Source of the DNA: Bradyrhizobium sp. LMTR 3
GTDB lineage: Bacteria; Pseudomonadota; Alphaproteobacteria; Rhizobiales; Xanthobacteraceae
Length of the DNA stretch: 64,000 nt
Assembly (NCBI RefSeq): GCF_001693485.1
Contig: NZ_MAXC01000023.1
Location: forward strand, 558,001-622,000
Direction of reading: 5' to 3'
The position numbers and the translations under genes are program-made. Of the stretch, positions 9,258-17,621 are shown in pieces. Within the stretch, counting starts at the first letter, position 1. Each line of letters starts with the position of its first letter. The notes below the pieces were generated by a model. That model was not told the DNA's origin, did no database searches, and saw only the letters and a program-made list of their open reading frames with translations.

Positions 9258-10255
9258 TAGAGCAATCCCATCGTCGAGAAGGTGTGATGCCAGATCTTCA
9301 GGATTAGGTCGCCGCGGTCGGAATCCTCCAGCAGCCGGATCGCCGGGTTGGAGTTGACTTCGATGACTTGCATGGAATCCGGTTGGCCACCGATACCTAC
9401 GAACATGTCGATGGCCGCCACGCGAAGTCCGATCGCGCGCGCCGCCTGCCGCGCCAGCACGATGGCCTCCTCGGACGGTGCACCCGCCAACACCATCGTG
9501 CCGCCAGCACTGAGATTCATCCGTCCGGGGATTTCGCGCCGTTCGCCGTTTGCCGGCACAGTGTCGAGTGACGGATCGTGATCGGGCAGCGAAGCCGGCG
9601 AAAGGCCACGGGCCCGCAAAGCGTCATTATGGGCCGTCAGCAGTTCGCGGAACGTGCGCACGCCATCGCCCGAGATGAACGGCGGGCGTTTTCGCGCGCA
9701 GTAGAGCGCGTCATCGTCGAGCAGGAAAACGCGATACTCGGTGCCATCGACGATCGGCTGGATCAGAACGGCGTCATAATACTTCATCACCGCATCGAGA
9801 TAGCGAACGAGTGCTGCTTCGCCGTGGACGGCTTGCGCGAAATCGCCGCGCGCCCCTGTGAGCGGCTTGACGAAGGCCGATCCACCCAACGCTTTGAAGC
9901 AGGCAATCGCGTCGCTGCGTTCATGGCCCGCCGGGCGATGCGCGCGGTGGCGATCGTGCAGGAAGAAATAATCGCCGCCGAGCGCGGGCACACCGGCGTC
10001 TCGGAGAATCCTGCTGGCAAAGAACTTGTCCGACGCCAGTGTCGAAGCCGTCGCGTTGTTCTGCGGATACCAGGAGCATCGGCCGGCGCCGAAATGAAGC
10101 AGCCTGTCGTGCGCGGCGATGCTGAAGATCAATCCCGAGCCGCCGTCGAGGTCGTGAAACGCCAGCCCGAACTCGGCAGCGGCAAACTCTGCATAGACCG
10201 CCTGGTCCGGATAGAAGCCCGGTTTTCCCTTTCGAAACTCAGTTGGGCTTCGCAT
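9257..10255 (-). CDS. ATP-grasp enzyme, cyanophycin-synthetase-like
   Basis: This 332-residue carboxylate-amine ligase has the ATP-grasp fold. An ATP-binding segment GGSAFVKPLTGARGDF (residues 124-139), an acidic hinge (LIQPIVDGTEYRVFLL), an NLSAGGT loop (248-254) reminiscent of CphA, and the Mg-binding VIEVNSNPAIRLLE (297-310) are visible. The domain corresponds to the middle module of cyanophycin synthetase, but there is no fused Mur-ligase module; that activity is instead encoded by the overlapping next gene. The product is unknown. The gene is divergent from ferredoxin reductase, with about 290 bp between the two starts. Confidence 0.75.
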   Translation of the reverse strand: MRSPTEFRKGKPGFYPDQAVYAEFAAAEFGLAFHDLDGGSGLIFSIAAHDRLLHFGAGRCSWYPQNNATASTLASDKFFASRILRDAGVPALGGDYFFLHDRHRAHRPAGHERSDAIACFKALGGSAFVKPLTGARGDFAQAVHGEAALVRYLDAVMKYYDAVLIQPIVDGTEYRVFLLDDDALYCARKRPPFISGDGVRTFRELLTAHNDALRARGLSPASLPDHDPSLDTVPANGERREIPGRMNLSAGGTMVLAGAPSEEAIVLARQAARAIGLRVAAIDMFVGIGGQPDSMQVIEVNSNPAIRLLEDSDRGDLILKIWHHTFSTMGLL

Positions 10256-10544
10256 GCGATCTCTTTTGAAACGTTCTTAATTCGACGTAGTCTTTTATTG
10301 CCAGATCGGCGCCGAATTCAGCAAGTTAATTGCGCGGGAAAGCGTTAACGAAGGCGATCGAACCTTTTTGCAAATTAGACCGACAGCCATTCCGAGTTCT
10401 CAATTGTGCTGCAGGTCATATTGACTATGTGTCTCGTGTGCGCAAATGAAGCGCCAAATCGCCGATGATTTCGCTGATTTTTGGCACTTTGAGGCCCGAA
10501 GACCGAAACGTTCTACATCGAGACGTCAGGAAAAACGAAAACAC

Positions 10545-11318
10545 ATGAGCGCGTTCTATAGAGAGAAAGTCCTTTCTGTCCACCACTGGACCGATACGCT
10601 TTTCAGCTTCCGGGCCACCCGCGATTCCGGTTTCCGCTTCCAGAACGGCCAGTTCGCAATGATCGGCCTCGAGGTCGAGGGCCGGCCGCTGCTGCGCGCC
10701 TACAGCATGGCGAGCGCCAATCACGAGGAAGAGCTCGAGTTCTTCTCCATCAAGGTTGCGGACGGGCCGCTGACCTCGAAGCTGCAGAAGATCCGCGAGG
10801 GCGACGAGATTCTGGTCGGCCGCAAGGCGACCGGCACGCTGATCACCGACAATCTGATTCCAGGCAAGCGCCTGCTGCTGCTGTCGACCGGCACGGGCCT
10901 GGCGCCGTTCGCCAGCCTGATCAAGGACCCCGACGTCTATGAGCGGTTCGAGACCATCGTGCTCGTGCACGGCTGCCGTCAGGTGTCCGAACTTGCTTAT
11001 GGTGAGGAGCTGGTCGCCAAGCTGCGCGACGACGAGCTGTTCGGGCCGCTCCTGTCGGAGAAGCTGCTGTACTATCCGACCGTGACCCGCGAGCCGTTCC
11101 GCAATCGCGGCCGCATCACCGACCTGATCTCATCCGAGCAGTTGTTCAACGACATTCACCAGCCGCCGCTCAATATCGAGACCGACCGCATCATGATGTG
11201 CGGGAGCCCGGCCATGCTGGAAGAGCTGAAGCAGATGTTCGAGTCCGGCGGCTTCATCGAAGGCAGCGGCAACACGCCCGGCCATTTCGTGATCGAAAAA
11301 GCGTTCGTCGAGCGCTGA
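10545..11318 (+). CDS. fpr: Ferredoxin--NADP reductase
   Basis: This 257-residue flavoenzyme moves electrons between NADPH and ferredoxin or flavodoxin. The FAD-binding RAYSMAS, the pyrophosphate-binding LLSTGTGLAPFAS, the nicotinamide-site VHGCRQVSELAY and the late MMCGSPAMLEELK are all in family order. Length matches bacterial Fpr. The ATG at 10545 fits the family N-terminus; an upstream in-frame ATG adds 33 basic residues not seen in homologues. It is transcribed alone, ending before a palindromic hairpin. Confidence 0.9.
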   Translation: MSAFYREKVLSVHHWTDTLFSFRATRDSGFRFQNGQFAMIGLEVEGRPLLRAYSMASANHEEELEFFSIKVADGPLTSKLQKIREGDEILVGRKATGTLITDNLIPGKRLLLLSTGTGLAPFASLIKDPDVYERFETIVLVHGCRQVSELAYGEELVAKLRDDELFGPLLSEKLLYYPTVTREPFRNRGRITDLISSEQLFNDIHQPPLNIETDRIMMCGSPAMLEELKQMFESGGFIEGSGNTPGHFVIEKAFVER

Positions 11319-11343
11319 CGCGATCGACGCTCCATCCTTTGTC

Positions 11344-11363
11344 GTCCCTGCGTTCGCAGGGAC
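11344..11363. repeat. Perfect GTCCCTGCG hairpin repeat
   Basis: A 20-bp perfect palindrome with arms GTCCCTGCGT and TCGCAGGGAC (loop TT), 25 bp after the fpr stop. Similar short hairpins are scattered between Bradyrhizobium genes. It may act as a terminator, but no T-run follows. Confidence 0.55.
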
Positions 11364-11707
11364 GTGGCGCGGGATTGTCGCTCGCGTCCAGTAGCCTGCT
11401 CCGATCTCCCTCACTGCTATAACCACTCCCGAACGTCGCTCGGCTCGGTGCCGACGCGACGATTGAGAGTGCGTGCGCGTGCCGGTGCACGACGAGATTG
11501 TTGCGGCGGCAAAGACTGCGCTCGTCTCCACGGCCATTACGCTGCACTGCAAAAAGGACGACAGGTTCATTCGGACCGGGGAGCATCCCGTTTATTTTTT
11601 CAAGCCGCCGTCACTTCCGTGAAGGTCGCTCCGTATATCGTGTAGCGCTCGTTCCGGCGGTTGGACTAAGCTACCGGCCGGCAAGGATAATTTGGGTGAG
11701 GGGTTCC
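11364..11707. other. Gene-less stretch upstream of glutamate-synthase-like gene
   Basis: No reading frame here has a ribosome site, a signal peptide or recognisable protein motifs. It presumably contains the promoter of the next gene; no convincing -35/-10 pair could be picked. Confidence 0.4.
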
Positions 11708-13339
11708 ATGGAAACGCTGCTGCTTCCGTTCTCGCCACGCTACATCGTGCTGACGATCTGCGCCGTCATCACGGCATTGCTGATCGGCATCGGGATTTTC
11801 GACCAGAACCTCAAGGTGTGGGAGTTGCTGCTGCTGCCGATCGTGGTCTTCGGCGCGCTTACATTGCTGGGCATTCGCGATCTCCTGCAGAAGAACCACG
11901 CGGTGTTGCGCAATTATCCGATCTCGGCGCACATTCGTTTTCTGCTCGAAGAAATTCGTCCGGAGATACGGCAGTACTTCTTCGAGAGCGAGAAGGACGG
12001 CAAGCCGTTTTCCCGCGACACCCGCGCCCTGGTGTATCAGCGTGCCAAGATGGAGCTCGACAAGCGGCCGTTCGGCACCCAGGAGGACGTCTATCGCGAC
12101 GGCTATGAATGGATGCACCATTCTATGTTGCCGAAGGCTCGTGCCGTCGAGCAGTTTCGCGTCGCCATCGGTGGTCCGGATTGCACCAAGCCGTACTCGG
12201 CCTCGGTCTTCAACATCTCGGCGATGAGTTTTGGGGCGCTCAGCCCCAACGCCGTGCGGGCGCTGAACGCTGGTGCGAAAAAGGGCAGCTTTGCGCATGA
12301 CACCGGCGAGGGCGGCGTCAGTCCTTACCACCGCGAGCACGGCGGTGACATCATCTGGGAAATCGGCTCGGGCTATTTCGGCTGCCGCAACCGCGACGGC
12401 ACATTCAACCCGGAAGAATTTGCCCGCGTCTCCAGCGACGGTCAGATCAAGATGGTCGAACTCAAGATCAGCCAAGGGGCCAAGCCCGGACATGGCGGGG
12501 TCCTTCCGGCGGCCAAGGTCTCTGAAGAGATCTCCAAAATTCGCGGTATCCCCATGGGCGAGGATTGCATTTCGCCAGCCACGCACCGCGCGTTCTCGAC
12601 GCCGCTGGAAATGATGGTTTTCATCGGCGAGATGCGGCGACTATCCGGCGGCAAGCCGGCCGGGTTCAAGCTGTGCGTCGGTCACCCCTGGGAATTCCTG
12701 GCGATCTGCAAGGCGATGCTGCAAACCGGGATATATCCTGATTTCATCGTGGTGGATGGCAATGAAGGCGGCACCGGTGCTGCGCCGCTGGAATTCATGG
12801 ACCATTTGGGCATGCCGATGCGGGAGGGCGTCAATTTCGTCCATAATGCGCTGATCGGCATCAATGCGCGTGACCGCGTCAAGATCGGTGCCGCCGGCAA
12901 GATCGCGACCGCATTCGACATGGCGCGTGCGATGGCGATCGGCGCCGATTGGTGCAATTCTGCGCGCGGGTTCATGTTCGCGCTCGGCTGCATCCAGTCG
13001 CTGAGCTGCCATACCGATCGATGCCCGACGGGCGTGAGCACCCAGGATCCGCTCCGCGCCCGCGCGCTGGTGGTGCCGCACAAGATTGAGCGGGTCTACA
13101 ACTATCATCACGCCACCCTGCACGCCTTGTCCGAGCTGATCGCCTCGGCCGGCCTCGATCATCCGCGGCAATTGCGGCCGATCCACTTCACGCAGCGATC
13201 CTCCACGAATGACACGTTGTCATTCGCGCAACTCTATCCGTCGCTGCGTCCGGGCGAGTTGATCGAAGGCACTCAGGATCCGCGCTTCCGCGATGCATGG
13301 GCGATGGCGCTCGCAGATTCGTTCCAGCCGGCGGGATAA
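11708..13339 (+). CDS. Membrane-anchored FMN-binding glutamate-synthase-like protein
   Basis: This 543-residue protein has two N-terminal membrane segments (about residues 10-30 and 38-55), then an FMN barrel like the central domain of GltB. Visible are SAMSFGALSPNAVRALNAGA, QGAKPGHGGVLP, the flavin-site VVDGNEGGTGAAPLEF and the iron-sulfur cluster cysteines C-x5-C-x4-C in GCIQSLSCHTDRCPTG. The amidotransferase and beta subunits of glutamate synthase are missing and no partner is nearby. It is probably an oxidoreductase handling an amino-acid-like substrate at the membrane; the true reaction is unknown. The start follows a GAGGGG site. Confidence 0.85.
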   Translation: METLLLPFSPRYIVLTICAVITALLIGIGIFDQNLKVWELLLLPIVVFGALTLLGIRDLLQKNHAVLRNYPISAHIRFLLEEIRPEIRQYFFESEKDGKPFSRDTRALVYQRAKMELDKRPFGTQEDVYRDGYEWMHHSMLPKARAVEQFRVAIGGPDCTKPYSASVFNISAMSFGALSPNAVRALNAGAKKGSFAHDTGEGGVSPYHREHGGDIIWEIGSGYFGCRNRDGTFNPEEFARVSSDGQIKMVELKISQGAKPGHGGVLPAAKVSEEISKIRGIPMGEDCISPATHRAFSTPLEMMVFIGEMRRLSGGKPAGFKLCVGHPWEFLAICKAMLQTGIYPDFIVVDGNEGGTGAAPLEFMDHLGMPMREGVNFVHNALIGINARDRVKIGAAGKIATAFDMARAMAIGADWCNSARGFMFALGCIQSLSCHTDRCPTGVSTQDPLRARALVVPHKIERVYNYHHATLHALSELIASAGLDHPRQLRPIHFTQRSSTNDTLSFAQLYPSLRPGELIEGTQDPRFRDAWAMALADSFQPAG

Positions 13340-13445
13340 AATCCTAGCGGCTTCCCCGCGGCCGCCCGAACGTCCCCCAAGCCGCCCGCATCTAAAGTGG
13401 CAGGGCGCATCTGCGAAGCGAGCGCGGCGGCGAGAATTTGCCGCT

Positions 13446-13796
13446 TCAAAGGCGGATGCCGAATTTGGCGAGCATCCAGGCGGTGAGGAAGTAAAGAGCA
13501 ATCGTCACCGCGCAGCCTGCGGCCAGGCTGGGCCAGAAGCCCACGCCCGCCCTGAGCAGCGCCGGCAATATCAGGAACAGCGGTAGCGACGGCAGCACGT
13601 ACCAGAACGTCGATTCCGCCACACCGGCAATGCGCTCCGCATCGCCGGTATCGTGCCAGAGCCACAGGAAGCTCAACAGCGAAAGCAGCGGCAGCGACAC
13701 GACGAGCGCAGCGAATGCCGGGCTGCGCTTGGCGATTTCCGACACCGCCGCGATGATAATGCCGGACAGGGCACATTTGATCACGAAGTAGAGCAT
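13446..13796 (-). CDS. DUF3147 family membrane protein
   Basis: This 116-residue protein is nearly all hydrophobic, with four predicted membrane helices. The pattern VIKCALSGIIIAAVSEIAKR, then LLSLLSFLWLWHDTGDAERI and TFWYVLPSLPLFLILPALL, is that of the DUF3147 family of inner-membrane proteins. It lies just upstream of the large porin gene's 3' end on the same strand; the two may be unrelated. Function unknown. Confidence 0.7.
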   Translation of the reverse strand: MLYFVIKCALSGIIIAAVSEIAKRSPAFAALVVSLPLLSLLSFLWLWHDTGDAERIAGVAESTFWYVLPSLPLFLILPALLRAGVGFWPSLAAGCAVTIALYFLTAWMLAKFGIRL

Positions 13797-13814
13797 GGGG
13801 TGCCTCGAGGGGCA

Positions 13815-15854
13815 CTAGAACTCGCCGTGCAGCCTGCCGGAGAACACATGGACCGGGCCGCGGTCGGCATTGTAGGCGGGATTGGTGACGAACTGGTAGT
13901 CCGCCGTCAGCATGATCTGCCTGGTGAGCGCGTAGGCGTAGTAGGTCTCGAGGATGCGTTCCTTGCGGTAATTGAGCTGGCCGTCGCCGATCAGTGGGCC
14001 GAGCCCGCCGGCAGCGAGGAAGTCGCGATGATCGCGCGACAGCGCGTTGATCGCGCCGGCGATGCCGATCGTGTCGTCGGGCCTGCCCCACGCGGTGCCC
14101 TTGATCGAGGTGCCGAGCGAGAGCGAGGCGTCGATGTCGGTGAACGACATGATCTCGGTCTTGCCGTCGTTCCAACTCCAGCGGCCGAACAGGCCGATGT
14201 CATCCGTGACCGACTGTTCGACGTTGACGACGTAGCCGTATTTGGGGCGGCCCCTGCGCGTCAGCGAGATATCCATATTGAGCGCCGGATCGTTCAGCGT
14301 TTCACGATAGCTGCCGGAATTGGCGCTGCTCACCCAGCCGATGGTGCGCAGCCTGCCCGGCCGGGAAAATATCTGATAACGCGTCTCCAGTTCGACCACG
14401 TACTGGCCGCGCCGGAAGACCTGGGTGTCGAAATTGTTGGAATTGGACACCGCGCCCATCATGAAATAGCCGCCGCGCAACGCCCATTGCTTCTGATTGA
14501 GTTCGGCGGTCACGCCGTAGGTCAGGCCGAGCCTGTCGGCAGCATAGTCGAAGGCGCCGGGCGCCCAGATCGACCAGTTCATGAAATCGCGGCGGGTGTC
14601 CTTGGCGTAGGAATTGCCGTCAAAGACATCGCCGACCGAGAACTTCCCGGCCTGCAGCGTCAGCCTGTTGACGTCGACCTTGCCGGCGAGTTGTTGCTGC
14701 GCGCTGGCAAGCTCCTCCTGCTCGCCGCCAAAGCCGAAAGTCTGGCGCACGAACAGCCGCGAGGTGTTGTAGTGCGGATAGGGGAAGTTCGACTTCTGCG
14801 CCTCGCCACTGCTGAATCCGGCGAGGCCGACCGTGTCGCTGAGGCCAAAACCCTGCAGCAGTTCGGGATTGTAGTAGATCTCGCCGCCTTCCCAGAGCCT
14901 TGCGTTCAGATAGAGGCTGTTGCTCCACGTCGCCTGTGCCTGTCGCGCCGGCGTCAGGCTGTTGGTGCCGGTATAGGGTGCGCGGAAGGCCGGATAGCCC
15001 TGACCCAGATAGGTGGTCTGCCCATGAATCTCCCAGCGATCGGATTCGGGGGCGGTCAGGTCGGTCTTCGGTGTCCAGGTCCTTGATCCCGGCCAGTCGA
15101 CCTTGCGGTTGAGGCCGATGCGAACCTGCTGGAAATCGAGCGTCGAGTTATACGTCGTTCCTGACGGCAGGCGGACATCAGCCTTTCCGAACTGAGCGTA
15201 GAGATATTCGAGCCTGACGCTCCAATGCGGCGCAAACGCATACTCAAGCCCGGCGCCGGCCGCCCAGCCCGGGCGCACGTTTATCCGCTTTTCTTCGACG
15301 CCGCCAGCCGTGGGCGTGTTGAGAAAGCGTTCACCGGCCCAAGCAAAACCGCCGGTGGCGTAAGCGAGCCACGGTCCGCTGGCATAGCCGATCCGGCCGC
15401 GCACGGTGCCAGCGTAATCCCATCGCTCCTCTGCATCCGAGCGCGCGGTTACGAACTTGGCAACAACGTGATTGGACGGCAGATAGTTCGGAAAGGTCAG
15501 GTCGGCTTCGACACCGAAAAACAGGCCCGAGGAAAAGTGAAAATTATATCCGGCCTGCACGCCGCCGATCAGACCGCTGACCACGCTGTTGGTCGCGGTG
15601 ACGGCGGGGTCGGCCAGTGTCGCGAACGACGAGCCACGGTGATAGCCGGTATGGCCGCCGATATAAAAGCCGCTCCAGTCGAACGCCGGGCCAAGATAGG
15701 GCGCCTTCAGCGGCATGTCGGCCGCCATCGCCGGGCTGCCGAGCGCCAACGCACTGACCGCGGCGCCGGCCAGTGCATATTCCAAGGATGATCGGCGGTT
15801 GCGGTTCACAGTTCGGACATTCCCGGTGCGATCCGTGTGGTCGCTACTTGCCAT
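13815..15854 (-). CDS. Two-part outer-membrane protein: Omp25-like barrel plus carbohydrate porin
   Basis: This exported protein of about 679 residues carries two outer-membrane modules. After a signal peptide (ALAGAAVSALALGSPAMAAD) comes an eight-strand Omp25/Omp31-like barrel (about residues 50-255: FDWSGFYIGGHTGYHRG through SVRLEYLYAQFGKADVRL). A long OprB-like carbohydrate-selective porin part follows (about 275-679: GQTTYLGQGYPAFRAPYTG, EIYYNPELLQGFGLSDTVG, ending GRLHGEF with a terminal aromatic Phe). The frame is continuous with no sign of a sequencing frameshift. It probably lets sugars or organic solutes through the outer membrane. The start is uncertain; ATG at 15899 is also possible. 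Confidence 0.85.
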   Translation of the reverse strand: MASSDHTDRTGNVRTVNRNRRSSLEYALAGAAVSALALGSPAMAADMPLKAPYLGPAFDWSGFYIGGHTGYHRGSSFATLADPAVTATNSVVSGLIGGVQAGYNFHFSSGLFFGVEADLTFPNYLPSNHVVAKFVTARSDAEERWDYAGTVRGRIGYASGPWLAYATGGFAWAGERFLNTPTAGGVEEKRINVRPGWAAGAGLEYAFAPHWSVRLEYLYAQFGKADVRLPSGTTYNSTLDFQQVRIGLNRKVDWPGSRTWTPKTDLTAPESDRWEIHGQTTYLGQGYPAFRAPYTGTNSLTPARQAQATWSNSLYLNARLWEGGEIYYNPELLQGFGLSDTVGLAGFSSGEAQKSNFPYPHYNTSRLFVRQTFGFGGEQEELASAQQQLAGKVDVNRLTLQAGKFSVGDVFDGNSYAKDTRRDFMNWSIWAPGAFDYAADRLGLTYGVTAELNQKQWALRGGYFMMGAVSNSNNFDTQVFRRGQYVVELETRYQIFSRPGRLRTIGWVSSANSGSYRETLNDPALNMDISLTRRGRPKYGYVVNVEQSVTDDIGLFGRWSWNDGKTEIMSFTDIDASLSLGTSIKGTAWGRPDDTIGIAGAINALSRDHRDFLAAGGLGPLIGDGQLNYRKERILETYYAYALTRQIMLTADYQFVTNPAYNADRGPVHVFSGRLHGEF

Positions 15855-16092
15855 CACGGCAGATTCGAACACCTGCCGCCACCCGCCAAATGAAGTCATC
15901 AACCCGTCGCCGCCAAATTCTGGCGGTTCCTCCCCGCCAGCGCCAGAGCATCCGCCAAGACCCATATTGCAAATAATTCGCAACAGTAGGGAAAGGATCG
16001 GCCTGTCAGCTACGATTCAGTGACACCGTTGCGTGACGTGGTCGCAACAGCCGCTTGGACCATCGCAGACGGTCTCGGCCGGCAAAAAAGGT
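15855..16092. other. Gene-less stretch upstream of the porin gene
   Basis: No reading frame with a ribosome site or protein motif is seen on either strand. It presumably holds the porin promoter and the transcription end of the small secreted-protein gene to the right. Confidence 0.4.
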
Positions 16093-16122
16093 GACCCGCC
16101 CGGGGGGACCGCCGGGCGGGTC
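16093..16122 (-). terminator. Rho-independent terminator
   Basis: Read on the minus strand, an 11-bp GC-rich stem (GACCCGCCCGG with CCGGGCGGGTC) is followed within 3 nt by TTTTTT. It lies about 130 bp after the stop of the small secreted-protein gene and probably ends that transcript. Confidence 0.75.
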
Positions 16123-16249
16123 GTGTGCGGCACGGGGTGGATGAGGCGCCCGTGCCGGACGCTGATCCACGAGAAGCGCTTTCAGGGTCTGAAGTGGTTT
16201 GCTTGCAAAGAAATCGCTTCTCAAACAGCAACCAAGTCAGCCGCAGAAA

Positions 16250-16507
16250 TCAGTAAGCGCAGGTCCGGACGCGGCCGATGTAATTGCCGAAAGCGTCGAA
16301 CTGGCGAACCCAGCCGCAGCGGCGATAACCGTCATAGTAGTAGTGGGGACCCGAAGCTGCGATGGCAGTGCCGACGATGGCTGCGCCAACCAGGCCGGCG
16401 CCGACACCCCAGTGCAGCGGCTTGGCCTGAGCCTGTGTGGAAGCCATGCCGCCGGTAACGGCAAGGGTAGCGAGAGCGAGAGCGGCGAACTTGGTCTTGA
16501 TCGACAT
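16250..16507 (-). CDS. Small secreted glycine/tyrosine-rich protein
   Basis: This 85-residue exported protein has a signal peptide (MSIKTKFAALALATLAVTGG; likely cleavage after TQAQA near residue 28). The mature part is glycine- and alanine-rich with a Tyr cluster (HYYYDGYRRC) and two cysteines that could pair (RRCGW and RTCAY). Such proteins are frequent in Bradyrhizobium and usually annotated as hypothetical. A purine-rich AGGAAGGAGACTTCC site precedes the ATG, and a strong terminator follows. Function unknown. Confidence 0.65.
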   Translation of the reverse strand: MSIKTKFAALALATLAVTGGMASTQAQAKPLHWGVGAGLVGAAIVGTAIAASGPHYYYDGYRRCGWVRQFDAFGNYIGRVRTCAY

Positions 16508-16660
16508 GGAAGTCTCCTTCCTTCTGTTAAGCGGCCATTGTGGTCCGCATGCCCAGTTGGACGGAGCACGTTGAAAGGCGGTTCGAGGCGGCGGCCGGAA
16601 ATATGGTTTCGTCGTTTATTTCTTCGACATTTCAGATAGTTACGAGAATAGATCGCGATT

Positions 16661-17482
16661 TTATGCTTTACGAAGAAACAATTCCGGATCGAATTTGTCG
16701 ACATCATCGAGCAGTTCGCAGAACGCCCGCGCGCCGTGATCGAGCAGTAGTTCGCCCTTCTCCGCAGTGGCTTTGGTGGCGTCGCCGACTGCGCCGCTTT
16801 CGTTAAGGTCTTGCGCCTGCCAGGCGAAAGGGACCGGCCGATGCGCCGAGAGCCAACGGAATTCTTTCTCCATCGCGATGCTGGCAGGGCGAAAATCAGC
16901 GATCGCCTCTCTCCGCACCGTGTGCGGATAGCGCGCCAGCATGATGGAGGTCTCGACCGCGCCGCCATGAATGCCGTGACGCAGCTCTTCCGCGGAAAAC
17001 AATCCATCCGGCGCGCCGAAGCGCGACCAACTCGTGGTGACCACGAGCAGCCCGTGATGTGCGCGGAGATCCTGCGCGACCAGCGACATCGCCGCGCTGT
17101 TGCCGCCATGGCTCGTCACAATCACGAGCTTGCGAATTCCGCATCGCGCGACGCGCTCGCCGATCGCCATCCACTCCTTCAATGCGGCCTCGGTCGGCAG
17201 CGTCAGCGTGCCCGGAAAATCGATGTGCTCGGTGGAGATGCCGACCGGCTGCAGCGGCAGAAAGGTGACGGGCAGCGCGACGGGCAACAGCTCGCGCACC
17301 CGCGCCAGATAGGCCTCGCCAATCAGGACGTCGGTTTCCAGCGGCAGATGCGGGCCGTGCTGCTCAGTGGCTGCCAATGGCAGCACCGCAATCCAGCGCG
17401 CGGCGTCGGCCTTAGCGCCAGTCTTGGCAATGTCGGGCCAGCGGATGTCGGTCCAGTCGCGGGGCGGAACGGTTGAGGCCAT
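16661..17482 (-). CDS. Creatininase-family amidohydrolase
   Basis: This 273-residue metal-dependent amidohydrolase belongs to the creatininase/MftE/FAPy-deformylase superfamily. The metal ligands are visible: E40, H42 and D51 in ATEQHGPHLPLETD, SHGGNSAA at 124-131, and the closing HGGAVETS at 172-179, whose Glu is a family ligand. The family opens small cyclic amides or cleaves short peptides; creatinine itself is only one substrate. The gene is divergent from an NMT1-type ABC importer, which suggests that its substrate may be taken up by that importer. This is inference from position. Confidence 0.85.
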   Translation of the reverse strand: MASTVPPRDWTDIRWPDIAKTGAKADAARWIAVLPLAATEQHGPHLPLETDVLIGEAYLARVRELLPVALPVTFLPLQPVGISTEHIDFPGTLTLPTEAALKEWMAIGERVARCGIRKLVIVTSHGGNSAAMSLVAQDLRAHHGLLVVTTSWSRFGAPDGLFSAEELRHGIHGGAVETSIMLARYPHTVRREAIADFRPASIAMEKEFRWLSAHRPVPFAWQAQDLNESGAVGDATKATAEKGELLLDHGARAFCELLDDVDKFDPELFLRKA

Positions 17483-17530
17483 CGAGCGAAGCGTTTCTTT
17501 GGATGAATTTGCAGGATAGTTTGTTAGATA

Positions 17531-17556
17531 GTCCGGGGATGGTCCGATCCCTGGAC
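17531..17556. promoter_or_regulatory. Inverted repeat in divergent promoter region
   Basis: Ten-base arms GTCCGGGGAT and ATCCCTGGAC with one mismatch, separated by 6 bp, lie between the divergent creatininase and ABC-transporter genes. The position suits an operator controlling both sides. No regulator gene is adjacent, so the binding protein is unknown. Confidence 0.4.
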
Positions 17557-17621
17557 AAAATCTCTTGGGACGTTGTCCCTAGCCTCTCATCATGGGCCAG
17601 AATGATCGACGGAGTCCAACC

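Noticed and set aside
10381..10470. Sigma-70-like promoter TTGACT before fpr
   Set aside because: No matching -10 box at suitable spacing could be picked with confidence.
13653..15086. Long antisense frame opposite the porin gene
   Set aside because: It has no ribosome site or family motif and follows the third-position GC of the porin gene.
17483..17621. Possible TPP riboswitch upstream of the NMT1-like binding protein
   Set aside because: The conserved CUGAGA and ACCUGAU-type motifs are absent; only an inverted repeat is seen.
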